DNA from: Limnobacter litoralis
Lineage (GTDB): Bacteria > Pseudomonadota > Gammaproteobacteria > Burkholderiales > Burkholderiaceae_B
Direction of reading: 5' to 3'
NCBI RefSeq assembly: GCF_030160455.1
Contig: NZ_BSOJ01000001.1
Location: forward strand, 1 to 64,000
Length of the DNA stretch: 64,000 nt
Shown here one piece after another: positions 17,760 to 26,499 of the stretch (position 1 is the first letter of the stretch; every line of letters begins with the position of its first letter). The notes beneath the pieces are model-generated. The model saw nothing but the letters and a program-made list of their open reading frames with translations. It did no database searches and was not told the origin of the DNA. A program made the translations under genes and the position numbers.

Positions 17760-18934
17760 GGTATGAGCTCACAGTTGTCAAGCACTGCGCTTAGGCGTGC
17801 GGTGTCTTCTTCCCGATGGTGCGCACACAGGGCAAGCCTGACACGGGCGGTGTTGGGTGGAACCGTGGGTGGCCGAACCGCTGAAGTCAGCAGGCCAGCC
17901 TCTGCCAGTCTGGCTTTCAACATCAAGGCAGAGGCGGACGACCCGGTGATTATGGGCACAATGTGGGTGTTGGATTCGCCGGTGGAGAAGCCTTTGTCCT
18001 GCAAAATGCGCCGAAGCCCGCTGGCCAATTGATGCAACCGCGTGCGCTCGGCTTCCAGGCCAGGTATCAGTTCCAGCGCGCGGCTGACGGCACCCACCAC
18101 AAAAGGGCTGGGCGCTGTGGAATAGACAAAGCCGCTGCTTTTGTTGATCAGCAGGCTTTTCAGTGCCTCAGAGCAGGCGATGTAGGCCCCGCTGACACCC
18201 ACGGCCTTGCTGAATGTGCCCATGACCACCCAGTGGCCGGCGCGCTTCAGTGCGGTGACCGCAGGGTGTGTGCTTACGCCCAAGCCCCGGCCCTGTGGCC
18301 CCCAGACCCCGGTGGCGTGCGCCTCATCCAGATAGACAAGCGCATTGTAGCGGCAGGCCAATTCGGCCAGTGCCTCGATGTTCAAGCTGTCGCCTTCCAT
18401 GCCAAACACAGTTTCCGTGACAATCACAATCGGTCTGTCCGCCTGTGCGTGCTGTTCCAGCAATTCGGCTAAGTGGCTTAAATCGTTGTGCCTGAAACGG
18501 ATCTGCCGAACGCCCGCCAATTGGCAGGCATGGTGAAGACTTGCGTGGTTCAGGCGGTCTGTGAATAGCAGCGGTTCCGCCTGCCAAAGTGTTTTGTCCA
18601 GCAAAACAGACAAGGCTGTGGAATTGGCCTGATAGCCACTGCTGTACACGATTGCAGCGGGTGAATCCTTGTATTGGGCTATTTGTGCTTCCAGCGCCTC
18701 GAAGCAGGCCAGGTTGCCAGACAGCAATCGGGAACCCGTCGAACCGGCGCCGTAGCGCCTTGCACAATCAACGCCTGCTTCGATGATATCGGGGTTTCGG
18801 CTCAGGGACAGGTAATCGTTGCTGGAAAAATCCACCAGATTGCCGGCCGCACTGGCATAGTCAGGCAGCGTGCGCAGCAACAGGTCAGCGCGCCTTTTTT
18901 CCAGGCTGGCCAAAGCGGATTCAGTGAGGTTCAT
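17756..18934 (-). CDS. bioF: 8-amino-7-oxononanoate synthase
   Basis: This 392-residue PLP enzyme condenses pimeloyl-ACP with alanine to start the biotin rings. FSSNDYLSLSRNP, GSTGSRLLSGN and the lysine site MGTFSKAVGVSGAYIA are all present, as is YLDEAHATGVWGPQG. The ATG at 18934 overlaps the rng stop in a TGATG arrangement, whereas a GTG three bases earlier is less likely. It is the first bio gene of the run and follows rng directly, so biotin expression appears tied to the transcript of the upstream housekeeping genes. Confidence 0.96.
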   Translation of the reverse strand: MNLTESALASLEKRRADLLLRTLPDYASAAGNLVDFSSNDYLSLSRNPDIIEAGVDCARRYGAGSTGSRLLSGNLACFEALEAQIAQYKDSPAAIVYSSGYQANSTALSVLLDKTLWQAEPLLFTDRLNHASLHHACQLAGVRQIRFRHNDLSHLAELLEQHAQADRPIVIVTETVFGMEGDSLNIEALAELACRYNALVYLDEAHATGVWGPQGRGLGVSTHPAVTALKRAGHWVVMGTFSKAVGVSGAYIACSEALKSLLINKSSGFVYSTAPSPFVVGAVSRALELIPGLEAERTRLHQLASGLRRILQDKGFSTGESNTHIVPIITGSSASALMLKARLAEAGLLTSAVRPPTVPPNTARVRLALCAHHREEDTARLSAVLDNCELIP

Positions 18935-20409
18935 CACGTCAGGATAATGTCGTAATGTTCCTGCGTGAAGAGGTTGTCAACTTGCAGGGTGATCGGTTTG
19001 CCGATGAACTCTTCCAGCATGCCCAGGTGTTGGGCTTCCTCTTCCAGAAAGAGGTCAATCACAGCCGGGTTGGCGAGTATGCGGAATTCTCGGGGGTTGA
19101 ACTGCTTGGCCTCGCGTATGATCTCGCGCATGATTTCATAAGCCACGGTTTGAGCGGTTTTGACCTGGCCTTTGCCCTGGCAAGAGGGGCAGGGTTCACA
19201 CAGCAGGTGCGCAAGGCTTTCTCGCGTGCGTTTGCGGGTCATTTCGACCAGTCCTAGCGCCGAAAAATTCGTGACTGTGGTTCGAGCACGGTCTCGGTCC
19301 AGCGCCCGTTGCAATTCCAGCAGCACGGCATCGCGGTGCTCAGAATTGCTCATGTCGATAAAGTCGATCACGATAATCCCCCCCAGATTGCGCAGGCGGA
19401 GCTGTCGGGCAATGGTTTGGGCGGCTTCCAGATTGGTTTTGAAGATGGTGTCGTCGAAATTGCGGGCACCCACGAAGCCGCCAGTGTTGACGTCAATCGT
19501 GGTCAGGGCTTCGGTCTGGTCGATGATCAAATACCCACCCGATTTGAGTTCAACCCGACGACCCAGCGCCTTTTGCAGTTCATCTTCGACATTGAACAGC
19601 TCGAACACCGGCCTTTCTCCGCTGTGCAGTTTCAGTCGCTCTGTGACCTCGGGGGCGTAAGTGCTGGCGAAGGCAATCAGGTTTTTCAGGGTTTCTTTCG
19701 AGTCAATCAGAATGCTCTGTGTGTCGTTGCACACCAGGTCGCGAACCACGCGCTGGGCCATGTTCAGGTCTTCGTACACCAAGGCGGGGGCTGGCACCTT
19801 TTTGGTCTGGTCCAGCACTTCTTTCCATCGACGCTTCAGATAGTTGACATCGGCCACCAGTTCTTCGTCTTTGGCTTCTTCAGCGTGGGTTCGAATGATA
19901 AAGCCTCCGCTGTCTGGCGGTAGCAGGGCGGTCAGTTTGGCGCGCAATTCTTCCCGCTCAGTCTCGTCTTCAATGCGTTGCGACACGCCGATGTGCGGGT
20001 CTTGGGGCAAGTGCACCAGCATGCGACCAGCCAGACTGATCTGGGTGGTCAAACGAGCGCCTTTGGTGCCCAAGGGGTCTTTGCTGACCTGCACCACAAT
20101 TGTTTGACCCTCAAACACCATTTTTTCAATGGGCGGTGGTTGTTGGCTGCCAGATTTGGATTGATGGTGATTGTAGGCGCGGTGTTCCCAGAGGTCGGCC
20201 ACGTGAAGAAACGCGGCACGCTCCAGCCCGATGTCCACAAAGGCGGATTGCATGCCGGGCAGCACCCTGACCACTCGGCCCAGGTACACATTGCCAACAA
20301 TGCCCCTCGTCGATGAGCGTTCGATGTGCAATTCCTGCACGGCCCCGTGTTGAATAATGGCCACGCGGGTTTCCTGTGGCGTGACGTTCACAAGAATCTG
20401 TTCATTCAT
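18934..20409 (-). CDS. rng: Ribonuclease G
   Basis: A 491-residue endoribonuclease that processes the 5' end of 16S rRNA and helps mRNA decay. It has the N-terminal S1 domain (GNVYLGRVVRVLPGMQSAFVD), the catalytic aspartate region (TTIDVNTGGFVGA and IVIDFIDM) and the zinc-link cysteines in LLCEPCPSCQGKG. It lacks the long C-terminal scaffold of RNase E. The ATG at 20409 was preferred to a TTG at 20421. It lies 50 bases after maf and overlaps bioF. Confidence 0.95.
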   Translation of the reverse strand: MNEQILVNVTPQETRVAIIQHGAVQELHIERSSTRGIVGNVYLGRVVRVLPGMQSAFVDIGLERAAFLHVADLWEHRAYNHHQSKSGSQQPPPIEKMVFEGQTIVVQVSKDPLGTKGARLTTQISLAGRMLVHLPQDPHIGVSQRIEDETEREELRAKLTALLPPDSGGFIIRTHAEEAKDEELVADVNYLKRRWKEVLDQTKKVPAPALVYEDLNMAQRVVRDLVCNDTQSILIDSKETLKNLIAFASTYAPEVTERLKLHSGERPVFELFNVEDELQKALGRRVELKSGGYLIIDQTEALTTIDVNTGGFVGARNFDDTIFKTNLEAAQTIARQLRLRNLGGIIVIDFIDMSNSEHRDAVLLELQRALDRDRARTTVTNFSALGLVEMTRKRTRESLAHLLCEPCPSCQGKGQVKTAQTVAYEIMREIIREAKQFNPREFRILANPAVIDLFLEEEAQHLGMLEEFIGKPITLQVDNLFTQEHYDIILT

Positions 20410-20459
20410 GCTGCTGTTCAATTCGGTTCACATGTTGCCTCTGGGGTTTTCGGGAATGC

Positions 20460-21098
20460 TCAACGGTTGTTGTCCCGAAGTAGCATGCTGGTCTCGTAGA
20501 CCGGCAACCCCATGATGCCAGAATAACTGCCCGAGATTCTTCTGACAAACTGCCCAATTTCACTTTGTATGCCGTAACCCCCCGCTTTGTCGAACGGCGT
20601 ACCCGCAGCCACGTAGGCCTTGGTAAATTCTTCGGGTATGTGATCAAACTCCACTTCCGATGTTTGGGTGGTTTGCCGGATCAAGGGGCTGACTTGCTTG
20701 TGTTGAACAAAGGCCACGGCCACACTGGTGTGTACCCGGTGCAGGGTGCTTTGCAGGCGGTTCAGCATCTGCATGGCTTGCAGGGGCGTTTCCGGTTTGC
20801 CCAACACCTCCCCGTGTAGGTCCACCGTGGTGTCTGCCGTAAGAACCCAACCGGTTAGATTCTGCTGTTGCATGGCAGAAATACCTTGATCCAGTTTCAG
20901 GCGCGTTACTCTTGCAACATAGTCCAGCGGCGCTTCGCCCGGCCGCAGTGCCTCAAGGGCTTCTGCGTCCTCGGGTGTCTGGGCAATCAACAGTTGAACC
21001 TGAATACCCAACTGCTCAAGGAGTTCCCTTCGCCTTGGGCTTCGGGAGGCAAGCCAAATGGACTTTGGCAAACCGGAGGGCAAGGTGTCGACCTGCAT
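20460..21098 (-). CDS. maf: Maf-family nucleotide pyrophosphatase
   Basis: This 212-residue protein belongs to the Maf house-cleaning family, which hydrolyses non-canonical nucleoside triphosphates and was first linked to septum formation. The ASRSPRRRELLEQLG motif, VLTADTTVDLHGEVLGKP and the GGYGIQSEIG motif are present. Which Maf subtype (dTTP/UTP or m7GTP-type) it is cannot be decided by eye. It sits between rlmH and rng, a common betaproteobacterial arrangement. Confidence 0.93.
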   Translation of the reverse strand: MQVDTLPSGLPKSIWLASRSPRRRELLEQLGIQVQLLIAQTPEDAEALEALRPGEAPLDYVARVTRLKLDQGISAMQQQNLTGWVLTADTTVDLHGEVLGKPETPLQAMQMLNRLQSTLHRVHTSVAVAFVQHKQVSPLIRQTTQTSEVEFDHIPEEFTKAYVAAGTPFDKAGGYGIQSEIGQFVRRISGSYSGIMGLPVYETSMLLRDNNR

Positions 21099-21102
21099 GG
21101 CC

Positions 21103-21573
21103 TTATTCCCGGTGATAGGGGTGGTTTGAAAGAATAGACCAGGCGCGGTAGAGGGCCTCGGTCACCAGCACGCGCGCAAGGGCGTGGGGCAGTGTCAGTG
21201 AAGAAAGCCGCCACATGGCCCGGCATTCTGCTTTGAGTTGGGGGTCTAATCCGTCAGCACTGCCAATCAGCAGGCAAAGCTGTTCGCCTGCTTCGTGCCA
21301 TTTTAGAAGATCCATGGCCAGGGTTTTGCTGGAGTGGTCGGTGCCGCGTTCGTCCAGCGCAACCACCAGGCTGCCCGCGGGTATGGCCTGTCGAATTCGT
21401 TCAGCCTCTTTGGCGAGAATCTGGTCGACCGGCTTTCCGCTTGATCGATCTTCAGGCTTCAGCTCTTTGATGGTGAGCCGCCACTCCGGTGGAAACCGTT
21501 TGATGAACTGCTCGACGCCCGCCTGAGCCCACGGTTCAATTTTGTGGGACAGGGCAATCAGGTGAATTTTCAA
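21103..21573 (-). CDS. rlmH: 23S rRNA pseudouridine-1915 N3-methyltransferase
   Basis: A 156-residue SPOUT-type methyltransferase acting on Psi1915 in helix 69 of 23S rRNA. It starts MKIHLIALSHKIEPW, and contains VVALDERG, LCLLIGSADGLD and the C-terminal SLTLPHALARVLVTEALYRA knot region with HPYHRE at the end, all diagnostic of RlmH. It is complete and lies 18 bases after rsfS. Confidence 0.96.
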   Translation of the reverse strand: MKIHLIALSHKIEPWAQAGVEQFIKRFPPEWRLTIKELKPEDRSSGKPVDQILAKEAERIRQAIPAGSLVVALDERGTDHSSKTLAMDLLKWHEAGEQLCLLIGSADGLDPQLKAECRAMWRLSSLTLPHALARVLVTEALYRAWSILSNHPYHRE

Positions 21574-21591
21574 AAGTACAGCCCCAGCAGA

Positions 21592-22002
21592 TCAGCTGGC
21601 AAATTCGGCCGCGTTCGGAAAGTAATCGATGCCTGGCTGAGGTTTGCTCAAGCTGTGCGGGTTGAGTTTGACGCGCACGGAAGCACCGCCCCAAATTTCT
21701 TCGAGATTGTAGTACTGACGAATGGCGGGTTGCATGATGTGCACCACCACGTCCCCGATGTCCACCAGCACCCATTCACCCGTGTCCTCGCCTTCGATGC
21801 TAATGATTTCGAATCCTGCTTCTTTGGCCTTGTCGCGCACATGGCTGGCCAATGAGCGGGTTTGCCGGTTTGAAGAAGCTGAGGCAATGATGACCCGGTC
21901 AAATACACCGGTCAGTTTGGTGGTGTCGAATACAGCGATGTCTTGGGCTTTGATGTCTTCTAGCGCGTCAATCACGACGCGTTGTAACTTGCGGAGGTCC
22001 AT
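21592..22002 (-). CDS. rsfS: Ribosomal silencing factor RsfS
   Basis: This 136-residue protein binds uL14 and blocks subunit joining when nutrients are low. DIKAQDIAVFDTTKL, the VIIASASSNRQTRSLASHV helix and the WVLVDIGDVVVHIM segment followed by YYNLEEIWG are family hallmarks. It is in the usual nadD-rsfS-rlmH order, with a 42-base gap after nadD. Confidence 0.96.
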   Translation of the reverse strand: MDLRKLQRVVIDALEDIKAQDIAVFDTTKLTGVFDRVIIASASSNRQTRSLASHVRDKAKEAGFEIISIEGEDTGEWVLVDIGDVVVHIMQPAIRQYYNLEEIWGGASVRVKLNPHSLSKPQPGIDYFPNAAEFAS

Positions 22003-22044
22003 TCAATCTCGGATGTGTTGTAGATGGCTGAAGTTTAACAACTT

Positions 22045-22695
22045 TCAGGGAATTAGGCGACCATAAACGGGGTTGTTCTGAAGGTATCGGAACACCGGGC
22101 CGGGAAGGCTGGCTTCCAGCCTCAGCAATGCAGCCTGACGCTGTCCATATTCGCTGGTTTTGAGCAGTTCAAAGCAGTGTCGTATTTCAGTTGAACTGAC
22201 GTTGACGATGGGCATCGGAATTCGAAACAGTCGGTCTTGCATCAGATGCCGCTTCAATTCACTGGGCACTTTGAATGTGTCCCAGGGCGGGCGATCCACG
22301 ACCCCGATGCGGGCAAAGTCGAACAGGCTTTGCCAATGCTTCCAGGTGGTGAGGTTTGCAAGCTGGTCAGCGCCGATGATGAATGAAAAACGCTTTTCGG
22401 GGTGTTTTTCACACAGGGCCTCTAGCGTGTTCACCGTGTAAGTGGGCTCTGTGCTGTCCACCTCCATGCGTTCAACACGCCATGAATGCACCCCTTCCGT
22501 GGCCAACTCCAGCATTCGGACCCGCACTTGCGCCGGCGCAAGGTCAGTCTCGCTTTTCTGCCAAGGCTGCCCCGCGGGCATAAACCAGACTTCGTCAGCC
22601 ATGCTTTGGGCCTGTGCTGAACGCGCCATTTGAAGGTGCCCGAGATGCACAGGATTGAATGTGCCGCCGATGATGCAGATTTGTTGTGGATTCAT
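22045..22695 (-). CDS. nadD: Nicotinate-nucleotide adenylyltransferase
   Basis: A 216-residue nucleotidyltransferase that makes deamido-NAD from nicotinate mononucleotide and ATP. GGTFNPVHLGHLQMA holds the HxGH motif, and VSSTEIR the second ATP-binding motif. FIIGADQLANLTTWKHW is typical of NadD. The start shares one base with the hemF stop (TGATG). Together with nadA, nadC and nadB at 36.9-40.6 kb, this gives nearly all of the de novo NAD pathway. Confidence 0.96.
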   Translation of the reverse strand: MNPQQICIIGGTFNPVHLGHLQMARSAQAQSMADEVWFMPAGQPWQKSETDLAPAQVRVRMLELATEGVHSWRVERMEVDSTEPTYTVNTLEALCEKHPEKRFSFIIGADQLANLTTWKHWQSLFDFARIGVVDRPPWDTFKVPSELKRHLMQDRLFRIPMPIVNVSSTEIRHCFELLKTSEYGQRQAALLRLEASLPGPVFRYLQNNPVYGRLIP

Positions 22696-23612
22696 CAGGC
22701 TTGCTGGGCCAGCCAGTCTTTGTGGACCAGAAAGTCAGAGTACAGACGATGTTCGGCCGAGCCTGGCTCGGGTTGCCAGTTGTATCGCCATTTGACGTTG
22801 GGTGGCATGGACATCAGGATCGATTCGGTTCGTCCGCCGCTTTGAAGGCCGAACAGGGTGCCCCGGTCGAACACCAGGTTAAATTCGACATACCGGCCTC
22901 GTCGGTAGGCCTGGAAGTCGCGCTCTCGCTCACCGTAAGGTGTGTCAAGCCGCTTCTCCACGATTGGCAGGTAAGCCTTCAGGAAAGCGTCACCCACGCT
23001 CTGGGTCATTGCAAAGCTTTGATCGAAACCCAGTTCGGAAAAGTCATCGTAAAAGATGCCGCCCACACCGCGTGGTTCCTGTCGGTGTTTCAAATAAAAG
23101 TAGTCGTCGCACCAGGCTTTGAAACGCGGGTGCAGGGCATCACCAAATGGCGTCAGAGCGTTTTTGCAGGTTTGATGAAAGTGAACTGCGTCTTCTGCGT
23201 GTCCGTAATAGGGTGTTAAATCCATGCCGCCCCCAAACCACCACATGCTTCGACCTGACGGGTGACTGGCGGCAAACAGCCGTACATTCATGTGCACGGT
23301 GGGCACGTATGGGTTTCGGGGGTGCAGAACGAGAGACACTCCCATGGCCTCAAATGCCGCGCCGGCCATGTCTGGCCTGTTGGCCGTGGCGGAAGGCGGA
23401 AGATTACTGCCTGTTACGTGGCTGAAGTTAACCCCACCCCGCTCGAAAAGGCTGCCTTCTTCGACCACACGGCTGCGGCCGCCACCGCCTTCCGTTCTGG
23501 TCCATTCGTCGACCAGAAAAGGTTTGCTTTCAAACTGGCCCAAACCGTCTACGATAGAGGTCTGTAGGTTCTCAAGGTAGGTGCGGACTGCATCGAGCTG
23601 GGTTTTTTCCAT
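22695..23612 (-). CDS. hemF: Oxygen-dependent coproporphyrinogen III oxidase
   Basis: This 305-residue enzyme makes protoporphyrinogen IX using oxygen, which points to aerobic growth. The [15 protein letters not shown] signature, the GVGGIFYDD motif and the [29 protein letters not shown] region (shown here only in part) identify it. The start at 23612 gives MEKTQLDAV; a longer frame runs toward purD and has no family character. It starts 4 bases after the purD stop. Confidence 0.96.
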   Translation of the reverse strand: MEKTQLDAVRTYLENLQTSIVDGLGQFESKPFLVDEWTRTEGGGGRSRVVEEGSLFERGGVNFSHVTGSNLPPSATANRPDMAGAAFEAMGVSLVLHPRNPYVPTVHMNVRLFAASHPSGRSMWWFGGGMDLTPYYGHAEDAVHFHQTCKNALTPFGDALHPRFKAWCDDYFYLKHRQEPRGVGGIFYDDFSELGFDQSFAMTQSVGDAFLKAYLPIVEKRLDTPYGERERDFQAYRRGRYVEFNLVFDRGTLFGLQSGGRTESILMSMPPNVKWRYNWQPEPGSAEHRLYSDFLVHKDWLAQQA

Positions 23613-23616
23613 GGCG

Positions 23617-24888
23617 TTATTTTCTGTTGATGGCGCGATAACCGATGTCGGAACGGTATTGCATGCCCTCAAAGTCGGCGTGTTTGACGACTTCGTAGGC
23701 CTTTTGCTGCGCCTGTCGAACCGAGTCGCCCAAGGCTGTGGCGCACAGCACACGTCCACCTGTGGTCACAGTTTTGTCGCCCTGCGCTTGCGTGCCAGCA
23801 TGGAAAATCTTGCCGTCATCGCCTGTCCATGGCGTGAAGTGGATTTCATCGCCGGTGCGCGGTGTTTTCGGGTAATTTTCAGCAGCCAGCACGACCCCCA
23901 GCGCGGTGCGGCGGTCCCATTCAGCTTCGATTTTGTCCAGCGTGCCGTCGATGGCGTGATCCAGCAGCTCAACGAAGTCGCTTTTCAGGCGCATCATGAT
24001 GGGCTGGGTCTCCGGGTCGCCCATTCGGCAGTTGAATTCCAGAACCTTGGGGTTGCCTTTTTGGTCGATCATCAAGCCCGCATACAGAAAGCCGGTGTAC
24101 ACCAAGCCGTCTTTTTTCATGCCGGTGATGGTGGCATTAATGACCTCGCGCATGACGCGCGCGTGCATGGTTGGCGTAACCACTGGTGCGGGCGAATATG
24201 CGCCCATGCCGCCGGTGTTGGGGCCCAGGTCGGCATCCAGCAGGCGCTTGTGGTCCTGGCTGGAGGCCAGGGCGAGTGCGTGCGTGCCGTCGACCATCAC
24301 GATAAAGCTGGCTTCTTCACCTTCCAGAAATTCTTCAATGACGACCCGTGCCCCGGCTTCTCCCATGGAGTTGCCAACCAGCATGTCGTCGATGGCTTGA
24401 TGGGCCTCGTCGAGGGTCATGGCAACCACCACGCCTTTGCCGGCCGCCAACCCGTCTGCCTTGATGACAATGGGGGCACCTTGATTGTTTACGTACTGAT
24501 GGGCCAAGGCCGCGTCAGTGAAGGTTTGGTATTCAGCGGTGGGCAGGTGGTGCCGCTTCATGAAGGCTTTGGCGTAGTCTTTGGAGCTTTCGAGGCGGGC
24601 CGCAAGCTTGGTGGGGCCGAAAATGCGCAGGCCTTTTTTGCGGAACAGGTCCACGATGCCCGCCGCCAGCGGCGCTTCAGGCCCGACGACTGTCAAATGG
24701 ACCTCTTCTTTTTTGGCAAACTCAGCAAGCTGTTCGAGGTCGGAAATCGCGATGTTTTCCATCTTTTCTTCAAGCGCGGTGCCGCCATTGCCGGGGGCGA
24801 CAAACACCTTGTGCACCCGAGGTGATTGCGCAATTCGCCAAGCCATCGCGTGTTCTCGGCCGCCAGAACCTACCACTAGAATTTTCAT
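23617..24888 (-). CDS. purD: Phosphoribosylamine-glycine ligase
   Basis: A 423-residue ATP-grasp enzyme of purine synthesis (second step, GAR synthetase). [19 protein letters not shown] opens the N-domain; [16 protein letters not shown] is the ATP-grasp motif, and [13 protein letters not shown] the metal-binding motif. The protein is complete with normal length. It lies 13 bases after yebC. Confidence 0.97.
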   Translation of the reverse strand: MKILVVGSGGREHAMAWRIAQSPRVHKVFVAPGNGGTALEEKMENIAISDLEQLAEFAKKEEVHLTVVGPEAPLAAGIVDLFRKKGLRIFGPTKLAARLESSKDYAKAFMKRHHLPTAEYQTFTDAALAHQYVNNQGAPIVIKADGLAAGKGVVVAMTLDEAHQAIDDMLVGNSMGEAGARVVIEEFLEGEEASFIVMVDGTHALALASSQDHKRLLDADLGPNTGGMGAYSPAPVVTPTMHARVMREVINATITGMKKDGLVYTGFLYAGLMIDQKGNPKVLEFNCRMGDPETQPIMMRLKSDFVELLDHAIDGTLDKIEAEWDRRTALGVVLAAENYPKTPRTGDEIHFTPWTGDDGKIFHAGTQAQGDKTVTTGGRVLCATALGDSVRQAQQKAYEVVKHADFEGMQYRSDIGYRAINRK

Positions 24889-24901
24889 GAAAACCCCGGT
24901 C

Positions 24902-25627
24902 TTATTCGTTAATGATCACGTTGGTGTACACCTGCTGAACGTCGTCCAGATCGTCCAGCGCATCCAGCAGTTTTTGCATTTTCTGACCGTCTTCACCGTC
25001 CAGTTCAGTTTCAGTGTCTGGCTTCATGGTGATTTCAGACGCCTCAAAGGGCAGGTTGGCCTGCTCGAAGGCGGTTTTGACGGTGTGGTAGGACACCACT
25101 GGGCAAATGACTTCAATCATGCCTTCTTCGTCGGTGACGATGTCGTCGGCGCCTGCTTCGAGGGCAACTTCCATGACCTTGTCTTCGTTGGTGCCTGGTG
25201 CAAAGATGAACTGACCGCAGTGTTTGAACATGAAGGCCACACTGCCGTCTGTGCCCAGGTTGCCACCGTGTTTTGACAGGGCATGGCGCACTTCCGCGAC
25301 TGTGCGGGTGCGGTTGTCGGTCATGCAGTCAATGATGACGGCTGCGCCAGCCACGCCATAGCCTTCGTAGCGGATTTCTTCGTAGTTGACACCCTCGGCT
25401 TCACCCGTGCCACGCAAGATGGCGCGGTTCAGGTTGTCTTTGGGCATGTTGGCGGCAGCGGCCTTTTCAAGGGCCAAGCGAAGGCGGGGGTTGGTGTCGG
25501 CGTCGCCGCCGCCCACGCGCGCGGCAACCGTGACTTCACGGATGATTTTTGTCCAGATTTTGCCCCGCTTCTCGTCTTGGCGATTTTTGCGGTGCTGAAT
25601 GTTGGCCCACTTGCTATGTCCTGCCAT
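24902..25627 (-). CDS. yebC: YebC/PmpR family transcriptional or translational regulator
   Basis: This 241-residue protein starts [18 protein letters not shown], the hallmark of the YebC/TACO1 family. Members have been described as DNA-binding regulators and, more recently, as ribosome-associated factors that relieve stalling. [20 protein letters not shown] and the acidic C-terminal [16 protein letters not shown] are typical. The start at 25627 is fixed by the conserved N-terminus; a frame extending upstream to 25723 is not credible. It heads the long minus-strand gene run. Confidence 0.94.
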   Translation of the reverse strand: MAGHSKWANIQHRKNRQDEKRGKIWTKIIREVTVAARVGGGDADTNPRLRLALEKAAAANMPKDNLNRAILRGTGEAEGVNYEEIRYEGYGVAGAAVIIDCMTDNRTRTVAEVRHALSKHGGNLGTDGSVAFMFKHCGQFIFAPGTNEDKVMEVALEAGADDIVTDEEGMIEVICPVVSYHTVKTAFEQANLPFEASEITMKPDTETELDGEDGQKMQKLLDALDDLDDVQQVYTNVIINE

Positions 25628-25778
25628 GGCTTGCACTTGTATGAATGATCGACAAGCCGGAATTTTACCACCTCGCCCCAACTGCGCCTTGTGGATGGCG
25701 TATTCCTTGGTGATAATCTGCAACAGATGTATTTTGGTGTGTTTTTTATTTCAACCTGTCTTGAAAACGAGGTTATTA

Positions 25779-26222
25779 ATGAGTTTATTAAAAGAATTCA
25801 AAGAGTTTGCAGTCAAGGGCAACGTCATCGACCTGGCCGTTGCGGTGATTGTCGGCGGTGCTTTCTCGGGCATTGTCAAAAGTCTGGTGTCTGACGTGAT
25901 CATGCCGATTGTTGGGTCTATTTTCGGCAATCTGGATTTCTCAGCCCTTTACATTGCACTTGGCAAAATTCCTGAAGGTACCCCCGAAACGCTGGACGCC
26001 CTGCGCAAGGCGGGCGTACCGGTGCTGGCTTACGGCAGTTTTGTGTCGGTTTTAATCAACTTCATCATTTTGGCCTTCATCATCTTCATGATGGTGCGTC
26101 AAGTGACCAAACTTACCCAAGCACTTGAAAAGAAGAAGGAAGAGGAAGCTGCCGCACCGGCGCCTACCCCGGAAGACATCGTTTTGCTTCGTGAAATTCG
26201 CGACGCATTGAAGAAAAACTGA
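25779..26222 (+). CDS. mscL: Large-conductance mechanosensitive channel
   Basis: A 147-residue pentameric inner-membrane channel that opens under hypo-osmotic shock. The N-terminal amphipathic helix ([20 protein letters not shown]) leads into TM1 [20 protein letters not shown] with the glycine-rich gate; TM2 is [18 protein letters not shown], followed by a charged helix [10 protein letters not shown]. The ATG at 25779 gives the conserved N-terminus and has a GAGG ribosome site. The promoter of the next transcript begins directly after its stop. Confidence 0.96.
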   Translation: MSLLKEFKEFAVKGNVIDLAVAVIVGGAFSGIVKSLVSDVIMPIVGSIFGNLDFSALYIALGKIPEGTPETLDALRKAGVPVLAYGSFVSVLINFIILAFIIFMMVRQVTKLTQALEKKKEEEAAAPAPTPEDIVLLREIRDALKKN

Positions 26223-26251
26223 TTGGACTCGGCCGATCAGGGGCGTACAAT
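26223..26251 (+). promoter_or_regulatory. Sigma-70 promoter of the glycine riboswitch transcript
   Basis: TTGGAC (26223-26228) and TACAAT (26246-26251) have an ideal 17-base spacer. Transcription would start near 26258, immediately ahead of the riboswitch. The -35 box touches the mscL stop codon. Confidence 0.75.
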
Positions 26252-26260
26252 CAGCATTGA

Positions 26261-26443
26261 ATCTGGAGAGAGGTTTTTAACCCGCCGAAGGCGCATCCCC
26301 CACGAACGCTCAGGTTGAAGTACAGATTCAGGAATTTAATCTGGAGAGCGCTGAGCGTGCCTGACGGCACGCAGTAATCAGCCGCCGAAGGGGCAAGCGG
26401 TGCGATCCACTGCGAATCTCTCAGGCCAAAGGACAGAGAGGGG
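26261..26443 (+). ncRNA. Tandem glycine riboswitch
   Basis: Two glycine aptamers lie in series. Aptamer 1 (about 26261-26330) has CTGGAGAGAG, CCGCCGAAGGCGCA and CTCAGG; aptamer 2 (about 26341-26443) has CTGGAGAGCG, GCCGCCGAAGGGGCAAGC and TCTCAGGCCAAAGGACAGAG. These are the conserved cores of the family and the close spacing of the pair is normal for cooperative glycine binding. It lies 57 bases ahead of the dadA start and is followed by a hairpin with a T-run, so control is probably by transcription termination, with glycine switching expression on. Confidence 0.93.
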
Positions 26444-26480
26444 CAGGCGTGTGGCCATGGTGGCTGCTACTGCCCTTTTT
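26441..26480 (+). terminator. Riboswitch expression-platform terminator
   Basis: GGGCAG (26441-26446) pairs with CTGCCC (26470-26475), with extra pairing inside the loop, and TTTTT follows. The 5' arm borders the end of the second aptamer, as expected if glycine binding competes with hairpin formation. Confidence 0.75.
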
Positions 26481-26499
26481 CTATTCTGGAGCTTGAAAA

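Noticed and set aside
23581-24825. Plus-strand open frame of 414 codons
   Set aside because: It is the complement of purD, which carries all its ATP-grasp motifs; the reverse translation shows no recognisable domain and no ribosome site.
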